Shown here: positions 35,301 to 48,037 of the stretch, in pieces | How positions within the stretch are numbered: position 1 is the first letter of the stretch | Layout: each line of letters starts with the position of its first letter | The notes under the pieces: generated by a model | Databases searched by the model: none | Seen by the model: the letters and a program-made list of their open reading frames with translations, nothing else | Told to the model about the DNA's origin: nothing | Program-made: the position numbers and the translations under genes | Origin: Mesocentrotus franciscanus | Taxonomy: Eukaryota > Echinodermata > Echinoidea > Camarodonta > Strongylocentrotidae | Assembly (NCBI GenBank): GCA_037976565.1 | Contig: CP137673.1 | Coordinates: forward strand, 5,096,863 to 5,160,862 | Direction: 5' to 3' | DNA: 64,000 nucleotides

Positions 35301-38300
35301 GTCTTATTATGAGTTGTGATCGATATCAATTGCAAATAAATTGCGATTAACCGCAACTGTTTATTAGACAGTGTCCTGGTCTTAACTAACTCCATGACAA
35401 CCTTTTTAATCGTCTCCTTGTAGACGCTTTACAATAGAAATTTGGAAATGAACTCAAATCCAGTGTTAAGATTACCCTTGACTTGAAAAAGTACTATGTT
35501 GCACAAAAAGAGTTAGATAACGATTTGTAACATATAAACTAACCTGACATGCCAGTAAGCAACTCGACATTCGTTATGTAGTCTCCCAAAAGCATACCAG
35601 TAGAGGTCTGCACGATGGTCAATTTATCGTTGCATTCGTTGTACCAGTCTCCCTCTAAATCACACAGATCGACTTTAAAAAGAAAGAAATAACGTTACAG
35701 CATAAGATCATGCATTTAAAGAAGAAGGCATAACCACATTAACAGCTCTCTCTCTCTCTCTCTTATATATATATATATATATATATATTCCTTAAAAATG
35801 TGTGTTGTTCCAATTTACAATTACGGTGCATGCATTCATTAATTCTCTAGATTTTGTTGTGTATGTATATGTGTGTGTTGATGTTGTTGTTGTTTTAAAT
35901 TATTGTTAGACCATTTCCGATCAATGAAAATCATGTCGCAATATATAGGAGTAGGTCTGAATATTGATGATAATAATAATACAGTGCTTTTATAGCGCAT
36001 ATTAGTGCCATAGTTTTGCTTAGGAAGAAAGATATAAAAGGAAGACAAATCAAAATATTTCAAACTTTTACCATTTTGTTTCTCTTATTTTTCTTCTTTC
36101 ACTCCAGTGGCGTTATTATGAGTAGAGAGTTGGATTGCCCTTTCATTATAGTATACGGTTGTCAGCATGTACAAGTATAGTAACTTACTGAGATGCAGAG
36201 TGTTGGTGATAAGAGATTCGGAATTACAATCAGATTTCTGCACAAGAGCAGTCAAAGGCCATTGTATCATATGGCAGGTATGTAATCATCATTAATTTAT
36301 GCACCAACGATGTATTCTTTGATACAAAGGTGGAAGTGTTCTTTTCAAAGGCCAAAACCAAAATTATTCATGAAGCATGTTCATCACGTTGGGAGTGATT
36401 TTCTTCTTGTTCTAAAATGCATACAGTACAGTGGCGCTTCTCCATGTTATATATATCTGTGGATCTTTGGGGTCATGTGTATCATATGATACCTACAAAC
36501 TGGTATATTACTGTCAACTCAGCAACCAGCTCTACAAGAACTTTTTGAAGCGTTAATTGGACTTACATGTTTGGCAGAACGTTCCCGAGTATCCGAATCG
36601 GCACTGGCATGTGAACATGTTGATTTCATTTAAGCATGTAGCGTCATTTTGACATGGTAGGCTAGCGCACTCGTTGATGTCTAAAAATGAGAGAGAGAAA
36701 CAATAAAGGAATAGATATTGATATGAGTCACCATCGTCTACCAATTAAAAGTTATCAACATGTCAAATTTTAAACCCCCGGTTTTGACGATCTACAGATA
36801 CACTTTAGCTGCAGACAGCGACGTATCCAGACCTCGGCCTCGGCTTTGGAAATGTGCTAAGGAATTGAAATATAAAAATGACCACTAAAATCCTGGTAAT
36901 GAACGGGTCCGTCCTCCTGTACGGTTGCGTGAGCTGGACATGAAATAAATCCTCGGACAGCAGAATTCAAGCAGCAGAAATGTGTTTCTTTAGAAGAATG
37001 CTTAGGATACCTTGGACCGACAGGATATCAAAGGCAGAAGTGCTAAATAAGGCATGTGTCGATAGATCCCTCCTTAATATCATAAGGAAAAGACAACTTC
37101 AGTTTGTCGGGCATATTATGAGAAAAACAGAAAACAGGATACTGACAGGAAAAATTGAAGGAAAGAGAAGCAGAGGGGGACAGCGCATGAAAAACATGGA
37201 TAAGTTCATTGGGCTGACTGGCAACAAAAGAAACATCACATTATAAAGACCAGAGATAGAAGTGGATGGAAGGCCTTGATCGCCAATGTCTGGAAGGAAA
37301 AAAAAGGCGCCTAGCAAGCAAGCAAGCAATGATCTGCCCTTGTGCATGGCAGTGTGAGTAAATTGCCAAGGAAACAGATAAAATGAATTATCACATTGCA
37401 TATGTCAGGGAAATCAGCAAGTGACATGTCGGGTTTCAATACATAAACGTTCAAATTGTAGTATCATTCGAAATCTACTATGTTTAGGTTGGATACTTTG
37501 ATGTACTGTCAGAATTCTCACTAAACGGGAGAAAGCTTGCCCTAATTCATCAAAAAATTGGACACTGTGGGAGAGATAGAGAGAGAGACAGACAGAGAGA
37601 CAGAAGAAGAAGGGAAAGAAGTAGGAGAAGGTGGTACAAGAGAAGAAGAAGAAGGGGTGACGGGGCAGGAAGAGATGGAGGAAAATGAGGAAGAATAAGA
37701 ATACTCCAAATTCAAAAGCAGGAAAAAATGGACTTCAAATCTACAAATTTCCAAAAATGTTTTACAGAAACTTGCGTCTCATCCCTACCGACCCCCCTTC
37801 GGCGAAGCCATGATTGTTACCTATTTAACATGTTTTATATCTTACCGGTTTCACAACGGTCCCCAGTATAGCCCGGTGCGCATTGGCAGATGAAGTCAGA
37901 TCCGGAATTGACGCACGTAGCTCCGTTTAAGCAAGGGTCACTCATGCAGGCATTCAGAGCTGAAAGGGATTGGATTTTACTTGTATTAAAATCAATATAA
38001 TATACAAATTTGTTTTTTTTTTACTAAAAAAGAGCCAAGGAATAAACCATTGTTGCCACAGACAGTGGTGTTGACGAATATACAAACAGTCACAAAATGT
38101 CATCTCGTTGCCCGTCGACAGAGTTATAGGCTATCAGTTCCAAACATTATGGAATGACATTTCCAATGTAAATTTTAGATATTAGAATATTGTGTACAGT
38201 TTAATAAGAAATCTACAAATTAAATCATTTGATGTATAAACTTAGATGAGGTACTTTCACAATAGTTGAGTTTCCTATCAACCATTCATCGAATTCATAA

Positions 38301-41300
38301 AATATGGAAATTTAAATAACTTTGTTAAAGTGACTCGGTAACATTGCCTCAGATTCTGAAACAAAATCCTGGATTTAGCTAAACAGCTGCAATCATAATT
38401 ATAAACCTTTAGGTCAGTCAGGAATCCCATGACCTGTTTATACAAGCCGATCGCATGTCTGATTATCAAGATAGTTATGATTGGAAATTGGAATTTCATT
38501 TTTCGCTTTCCTAACGGCAGGTGAACGGTGTTTATAACACTACAGTCTATTGGAGGAAATGAGTATGGTAAAGCCGGTCACTCAAAGATTTTTACTTTTT
38601 TGAGGCACTTCATGATCATTTTGGAGTGCAATTGTTTTAGGGCTTCAATATTACACCATATCACAGACAGTGATAACACGTAGGGCCATGCATCTCAGAT
38701 TTAACATTGTTAAACGATGCCTTTTGGGAATAACCGACCCAAAAATACCTTTTATGTCATTCCGTTCGATATTTCATCAAGTAGTTGAATGGGTGATAGA
38801 AAACCCAAATGTTGTGAAATTACTTAATAATGATAATTCATAATATATAATAGAAAGTACAAACGCTGTAAATTGCTGTACATGAAAACAGAGGCTAGTC
38901 AAATAAAACTTTTAGTTATACTTACAAACGAATCGTATTATGAACTGACGAAGAATTTGTTACTGATGTACAAAAACGATAAGTTGTTTTAATATACGCC
39001 TATTCTTCTTACCCCATGGTCGCAGTTCATTGTAAAAAAAGAAAATACATCTGATCCAATCCGGAGATTTGTAGAGCAATTATATATAGTTGCCTAATAC
39101 AAAAACGCGGATGAGACTGAAAAAAATACTTTTGAAAATGCCGTTCATGATTCGCCTGGTAAAGGCGGGCGTAGTGGCTAGTTGTAACGATTGTGGAATA
39201 GGTATGTCTGAAGCTAGAAAAAGTTATGTAAATTTATGTAAAAATTTAACTTGTTGTAGATACCATGTATTGTTGAATACATAGGAAATATTTTACTTAC
39301 ATATCTCGCAGTGAACACCAGACGTTTCTTCGGGACAAATGCATGTGTAGCTATTTATCCCATCGTCGCACGTACCGCCATTTTGGCATGGCTCACTAAC
39401 GCACTCATCAATATCTGAAAAGACAAACATTATTATATAATTATTACATGAAAATTGTTTTATCTTTACAAAAATGAATATTTAATTCTTCAATAGACGA
39501 CAGTATGCGCAAATGATCACCTTGATAACTTTCTTCATTGCGATGAAGATGGAAAATTTACATTTGAGAGACTGCTCTTAGATACTTGTATTACTCTTCG
39601 GAAAGGCGTCTTAATGTTGGAGAGCGACAAACTAATATGCAGTGGTGGAAATGAGTGGCTGAAAACTCGTTCCCTAGCAGTCGTGTTTGGGGCGGGGTCA
39701 TGTTTGCAAATCATATGTCAAGCAAGCACCCCCAATAAATATATAAATATATATAAATGAATAAATACAAATTAACAGAATCAAACATAAATAAATGAAT
39801 AAATACAAATTAATAGAATCAAACATAAATAATTGAATACAGTTATCCCAAGTTGGTCTATATGTACTGCCTGGGCACAAACGGGGGAGGGCAGTTTTTA
39901 TATTTTTTAAACACAAGATATGTCACAATTTGGTTTTTGATCGGGGGCTTGTGTTCCCATGTCCCTGTTGCTCAATATGTTTTTTGGATAGGAATCATAT
40001 TCCGACGCTTGATACTAATCAATCATAACATTTAGTATGAATAGGCCTAGGTAACTTATGAAGTATGCGCAATTTGTATTGCATCTCAGAGAGTTATACT
40101 ATAAAGTCCCTTTGCAGACATAGGTAGACTTAATATAGAACTTGGAATTACAAAAGGCTTGACTGTTCCCTGGTGCTTCTTGTAACAATAAAATGACCTA
40201 CTAGTTTGACACATAGGGTCATCCCACCCAGGAGCACACTGGCAGGTGTACCGTTGATTCCGTCAGCACACGTTCCACCATTAGAACAAGGAGTACTATT
40301 GCATTCATCAATATCTGTAGAGAAAGCAAAATGTTGATTTATTAATTCAACCATTTAATTCCATGGCAAAGATTTAAAATTAAAAAAGGTAGGAGATACT
40401 ATCGTGGCATCCCAGTGATAGCCAGAACCAAGAAGGACACTCGTCCATGTTATGGAGGAAGGTTAAATAGGAGCTGAATGTCCGCCAGATCAAAACCATT
40501 GATGTATTCGTACCTTTCGCTTAGACGTGAGCATGACTCATACATCTCCAGGTTCATGGCATGGTGCACGAATCCATCTTTTGGTTGCTTACATGTCAAG
40601 TAGTACATGTATAACGTAAATTTTACATTAATATCTATGTGCTTTTGGCTCTTCAACCCAATTCGCGATAACAAAGAAAAAATATTAAAAACTGAGAGAA
40701 ATGGAATAGAAGAGGGGAATGCAAACTGAAAAGCAGGTGTAACTACCCCACTTGTTCTCTTGCATTTCCTGCTGCCCCGCCCACCGCCCCGTGGTGACTG
40801 TGTCCCTTCAGAGATAGCCCTTTTCTACACCACTGTATTTGTGTTATTATCATTTTTTTACGAACGTGTCGGATCAATCGGATATGATAATATTTATCTC
40901 ATTAAATCGCTGAAGAGGTTCATCTGATTGGTGTTGTAACTTAAAAGTTACTTCTTACTGTGTAGGTCAGCTTTTGAAGCATTTCATATTCATGATAGTA
41001 AAATGCCTACTGAAAAGGATTCCAATTAAAATTCCTTATAAATCAAGATATGACAAAAGAGAGCTGACAATGTTTGTCTAAACACCTGTGTGTAGTTTCA
41101 TTTACCAATCTTTGTTTGAGGTGCATGCCATCTAAAATGAGACGGACTCAATTTATTATCAATTTGATCATTTCAAAACTCCACAGTACACACCAATTCT
41201 TATGTACTACATTAGCAACATTTCCAATAGCTTCAAGACAGTTTCTTTCAAAATGTGATTAAATGGCCAGTCAAGGTCGTAGCGAAGGGGGTGTTTTGGG

Positions 41301-43133
41301 TGTTCAAACACCCCCTTGGCAAACCTGGGGTGTTTTCGGTGTTCAAACACACCCCTTGGCGAATTTCAGCTCCCCCCCTATTGGAAAATCCTGGATCCCC
41401 CACTGTCTTAAACACCTCCCTTAAACAAATCCTGGCTACGCCCTTGCAGGACAAAGTTTTATATTTAAGCTTCATCTGAGAGCTTCATATCACAAGAGCA
41501 TATCGGTGAGATGATTCATAGAGTTTAGGGATACTCACCAACTTCACATAACGGACCAGTCCATCCATCCATACAGGCACACATGTAGCTGTTGATTTCA
41601 TCCATGCATGTTCCTCCGTTCATACATGGTGAGCTTAGACACTCGTTGATATCTATTTGATAGAGAAAATATGAGCATATCGGTGAGATGATTCAAAGAG
41701 TTTAAGGAAACTCACCAACATCACGTCTTTTTGATAGAGAAAATATGAGAGAAGAGTGGGGTTCTTATAAAAACATGCACTCGCTTATTCATGTACCTCA
41801 GAGTTCACCCATTGGCTTGAGGGCCAAAAACAATAAGCCAAGAACCAGGTATTCAAAGCTATTTAGCCAATTACATAATGTCACAGCTCGAATTTTCGAC
41901 CATCCTGTGAGTCGTTCGACTGACCCCACAGATTAAACTGAATTTTGTCCGACCCTTTAAACTTGTATACTATATTGTCCAACAATTAGTAACTAGAATG
42001 TATCAAAGTCATAGGATCTTTATAGGCAGTACATATCAAAGAAAACACACATACATTAACAAAAACACTTACTTGTTTGACAGTTGTATCCGGTGAATCC
42101 AGGCACACAATCACACGTGTACTCATTGATTCCATCCCTACACATGCCGTTATTCAAACACGGGCCACTAGCACATTCATCAATATCTAGGTGAAAAGAG
42201 TACGAAAGTAACATTGGGTAAGGTTACTTATTCTTCTGGTCGGATACGGTCTTCCATAAATCCATCCCAAATGGCTGAAAACACGTTTTAAATCTTTACT
42301 ATCCCACAATTCTTGTTAAAATCCATGTAAATTATGCCCTACACATAATATCGGAACCTTTATTGCCCATGCATCATTTCAATTCATTTTTTAAATTCAA
42401 TTCAAGTAGAAATAAAATGCATGTTTGCAAATAGATGCGGACAATATTGAACATAGGATATGATATACATTTTTAAATAAATGCCTTAGACTTAAAAAAG
42501 AATAAAACTCCGACACAAATATAATTTTACAAGAATGGATACATAATTATACGTATCAGAATCATCATGCGTACAGGAAACCAATTTAAAAAGGAAGGTC
42601 CGTTTTTTTCTTCTTCTTTTCCCTCAAACTATATTGGCAAAATAGCTTTGATCACAGAGAAGAAAATTTACGCGTGTAAATGTATATATATAATGAATAA
42701 ACATCAAATCAAATTAAATATTATCTGAACAGCAGGGAGCCAATACAGCTCTTCTAATACAAGGACTTCTAGCATAACCAGCTGTCCCCTATAGTGATCG
42801 TGATTCTAAATAATCTTACGCTGAATCCCATAATGATCTATTAAAAGGGTTGGCATGGTTTGATGTTGACTGACACCACGGGATTATAAGAAATAATGTA
42901 CAGAAGTCTAAGTATATTGGTTCATTCACTTGACTCTCAATATAAGGGTTGAGGGTTCGAATCCTAGTCCGACACTAGCGTCTTTTGGCAAGGCATTAAT
43001 CTACATTTGCCACTCTACACTCGGGTGTAAGCGGGTACCTTGCAATTTATGGGATAATAGTACTAGTAGGTCCCCAGCTAGAACAGCCTTTATGCTGATA
43101 AGGCTCCCCTGGATAAACAAATTATTATCATTA

Positions 43134-43188
<55 letters not shown>

Positions 43189-46100
43189 TATTATTATTTG
43201 TATTTGTATTATTTTAATTGTTATTATTATTAATATTATTATCATTATTATCATATTATGATTATCTTTATTATTATCAATATCATTATTATTATTAATA
43301 ATAATAATAGTTGGTTCTTGTATAGCGCTCATGTCTGTCAGATTTGACACTCTTGGCGCTCCGCAATTATTACCCCGGCTTTAGCATGGCTGCCATTACG
43401 GCCATTAACTTAAGCAATCTTTGTATAGATATGGTTTTTAAGTACATTTTTGTTCACATACTGTTTTGGCATTGGACTCCATCGAACCCGGTGTTTGTGC
43501 AGACACAGATGTATTCGTTGATCCCGTCCACGCAAGTACCACCATTGAGACACGGTGTACTCGTACACTCGTTGATGTCTGGAACAGATCAAGGGAAGAA
43601 GGGCATGTAATCAGTCTCTTGGTAAAAGATTAAGGGTCATGATTAGATATATGCAGACTATGATTCTTCTTTGTCATTCGAAAGCCTTGCACGTATAAAA
43701 CAACTTCTTTTCTTCTTGGAAATCTATGCAGATCCGGCTATATTGGTAATCTTTTTACTTATTTCTGCAAAAGAATTTTTAATTCTAATTACTGCACACA
43801 TGTCTTTTCTTCTCACTGTGATTTTCAGAAAGATGGTACTAGATACTTTCTTCTGACTTGGAGGATTCCGTTATATCAGACCACACTTTATTCCTATGTA
43901 CTTTGTGATGAAAAGATTGAATTAAGAATGTAAAAAAAAAAATGAAGTTTTCATAATTTCATGAAGATACTCAAAGCTATCCCTTGTCATACATTGAATA
44001 TATGGGCATTTGAAGAGCCATCCTAGTCAGTCAGAGGACATTTTCTCTCCTTTCCATACCAACATAAAAAGAATTTTAAAAAGCTCACGTATTACTTTTC
44101 ACTTTTCCCTGAACTCAACTATCTATTTGAAGTGAAAGTCGGGGTAAATCTTCAAATAACAAAAGAGGAAACGCTCACTTGTTTGACACTGTTGGCCCGT
44201 GTATCCTGCTAAACATGAACATGTGTAACTTACCACATAATACGAAAGAAGTTTTCGTTATTTGTCCTGGCTATTTTTTTCGGTTATCCGCCCCCTTAAT
44301 TATTTGAATACTCTAGTAGCACGTAGTCTATCATATTAAATCGGATCTTTCGAAAGGATATGTATGAAATATTGTGGTATCCAACTCTCACCTATTTGAC
44401 AATCGTCGCCCTCGTATCCTGTTACACATGTACATGTGTACATGTTAATGCCATCCGTACACGTACCTCCGTTCTGACAAGGGTTGGAAGAACACTCGTT
44501 AATATCTAGATAGTGAATAAAAAATAGTAATAATAACAAATGATAATCCTTATATCATGCAGTTTTAGAAGTACTAGACAGTACACGTTTTAGTACACGT
44601 TACGCTTGAATAAAGATAATTGTATAACATGTGTTAAACTAACGATCATTTTTGACAAGTATTGGGCACAATATTCCTCATTTGGGGAAAACGAGAGTAT
44701 TGCAAGTTTTTTTGTTTTTGTTTATTTGTTGTTGTAGCGTTTATTTATTAATTTATGTATGTATATATATATATATATATATGTTTATTTGAGAAGGGGC
44801 GCTCGCACATTCATCGATATCTAACATGACAATATCCTAGCCAACAAACAAAACCAAGAGACATAATTATAAACAAACTGGTTTGTCGTAAATGAAATCT
44901 GTGTAGGCCTGAAAATTATAGTTTATATTCTCTTGAAAAAAAATTGTGTCCTTGTCTTTTTTTTAATTTCCTTTCTAACACAACCTGAATATCTAATAAC
45001 TCATTTAGGCCAATATTGTTCAACAGTGAATCAAAATATCCCAAATATGATTTGGATGACGCCTAAATATGAAACATGAACTATTACAGTAAAGTGTTTG
45101 TTATGTTGTCATTTCTACCCACATTATCCAAGAATTTGTTCATTCGGCAAAAGCCAGAAAGTTGCTTCTATCGGAATTCATTATTTGAATTTACATTTTT
45201 TTTTAAAGTTGGCATGAAGCAAGTAACTGAGATCACGGCTAAACATCTGAATTACTTTTCACCTCACTCCTACTAATTTCTGTTCTAAAACAGTATCAAC
45301 TGATTAAATCAAATAAATATGACGCAAGATTGGTTTTGGCTTTTTTACACGAAATATGCAGGCGCTTTCCGAAATATATCTATAACTTAAAGTTTAAGAT
45401 TTGATGAATATCTTTCTACCTTACCACATAATCCGAAATAAATTTTCGTTACCTCTCCTGGTTAATCTTTTCGGTTATTTGCCCCCTTGCTTCTTTGAAT
45501 ACTCTAGTAGCAAGTAGTCTATCATATTGAAACGAATCTTTCGAAAGGATATGTATGAAATATTGTAATATCCAGCTCTTACTTGTTTGACACTGGTTGC
45601 CCGTGTATCCTGCTGCACATGTACATGTGTACATGTTAATGCCATCCGTACACGCACCTCCGTTCTCACAAGGGTTGGAAGAACACTCGTTAATATCTAG
45701 ATAGTGAATAAAAATAGTAATAATAACAAATGATAATCCTTATATCATGCAGTTTTAGAAGTACTAGATAGTACACGTTAAAGCTTTATGAGGAGAAAAT
45801 CACTTGGAAGACCGTTACCGAGGAGGATGTAAATGAATGACATCGTTTTTGGTGTGCAGAATTAGTAATTTTGTTTAAGATTCAGTATGTTACCCTTGAC
45901 GCCTCACATCCATGTAGTATTGGCGGCCTGCCAAAAGTTTATTTCAAATCTAACAGTCAAAAATAATTTCGTGTTCAGTTTTAATGAACTGATACTTACG
46001 CACTGCAAAAGGGATAGAGTAACTAATGCATGCACGTACTTGTTTCACAATTGTTATCAGTCCATCCTGCTGCACAGCTACACGTGTATCCTCCTATACC

Positions 46101-47971
46101 ATCCACACACGTACCTCCATTCATACACGGATTAAGAGGCATGCATTCATCGTCATCTGTTAACCAAAACAATACCAACACCATGTTAAGAGTGGGGATG
46201 AGTCTGTGGGAAAGGGGGAGGGGGGGTCAGATATAGATAAAGAGACCATGGTAGATGACAAACAAATTGGGATGCAGAGCTAGTGATATATAAAAAGAGA
46301 AAATGGTTGAAAGATTAATTTACAGAAAAAACTGATACACAAAAATATTGATAGACTATTTCATTTTCGTACGCGTTCTTTAAAAATTATTCACGCATTG
46401 TTTTCGCACCACCATAGCTTCCCAATATTTATGTATGTCATTCTGTGATGATTTTTGATGAGTCATTGAAAGCGACCGTATTTTTTTTTTTTGGGGGTGG
46501 TATAAAAAAAATATTAAGAATGATAATAATGAATTATTCTTCCTCGGGGTGCTTATTGATGTTACTATACAGTTTTTGTTGGTGTCTTAAATCCAAACGT
46601 CCATACACTCATAACTCTCTCGAGATACGCAGCATGATTTCCCTTTTTTTCCTTATATACATGTACGCCACCTATTTTATTTATCAAGAGACTGATCTAC
46701 AATGATCCAAATGAGTGCCTTCACCGGAATAAGTCCACATTTTCTAGTTGGACATTTAAGAGGTCGACATTTACCCCGCACTCGAGACCAAGATGTTGTA
46801 AGTAGGTCTATTTCCTTTAAATGTATAAACGTCTGACAATGGCAATTGGAGCAGTCATGAAAATCAGTGGCCGTATTTTGAAAACGATGTCATCTTTTAT
46901 GTTAGGAACAATTGTGTAAATTGACATAAATTGTCGTAAATTGCGCGGAATAAACACCTACATGTATCTGTAGTGCTTGGGAAGATATTTATTTTAACAC
47001 TAACTTCACGCGAACGCAGCCAGCTTTGCCAGACAATAACCTATTACTTTTCCAAATTTTCATCTGTTATGACAATAAGTTAACATGCTTAACATAATAG
47101 GTAACATCGTTTTGTTATTACTTTGTTCCATCACTGGATAAATGAATAAATAGCATTACTTAGCTAAATTCCCTTAGAGAGATTTGAAATCAGGGTTTTA
47201 GTTAGTTTAACTTATGCTTGGGTCCAAATTTGAACTTGGGTAATTGAGGAGTGGACGAAATTAAGTGTAGAGCAATTGTCACCGAGGCATATGGCGTACG
47301 ATTCATGTGGGACTACTCGAGAGTCCACCTGAGCAACGAATATGGCGTACTTACTAATTTCACAGAAATCACCACTGAATCCCATAGGGCATTGGCAGAA
47401 ATGTCCATTAACAAGATCCGTGCAAATCCCACCATTCATGCACGGCATGGAGCCACATTCATTGATATCTGGGAATAAAACATACGTGATTTATGTTCAT
47501 GGAGGCCATATTTGACTTAATTATCCAAATTAAACAACACTTGAAAAGGGTTAGCGTTTTCCCCGCATACAGAGGATCAGGCAACAAAACTGGTATATAA
47601 GAGGTCACCTGACAAGGCATAGTCTTCATATCTACCTGTGAAGGTGCCATGGTTCATTTGTGGTTCATTTACTTGACAAGGGTTGAGGGTTCGAATCCCA
47701 GCTCAGCTCTCACGTCTATTTTCAATACATTAATCTACATTTGCCAATCTCCATTAGGTGTTAAAAGGGCACCTGGCAGGATTTATTCCTTGAAATGCAT
47801 TGTGCGCTTATTACGGCTGCCAGAGCTAAAGCGAGGGTAATCATTTCCAAACTTCTGTGGAAGTGCATAGGTCCGTTGTATCATAATGTGTGGTATGCGG
47901 TATACACGAACGGTTTATTATTATTAATACTATTCTTTATATTACTACTACTACCTTTACTACTACTATTA

Positions 47972-48037
<66 letters not shown>

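Noticed and set aside
41248..41479. Overlapping ORFs on both strands
   Set aside because: Caused by an internally duplicated interspersed repeat; no protein similarity.
44392..44505. Modules 5 and 6 as an assembly duplicate
   Set aside because: They differ at several codons and in intron length, so both appear real.
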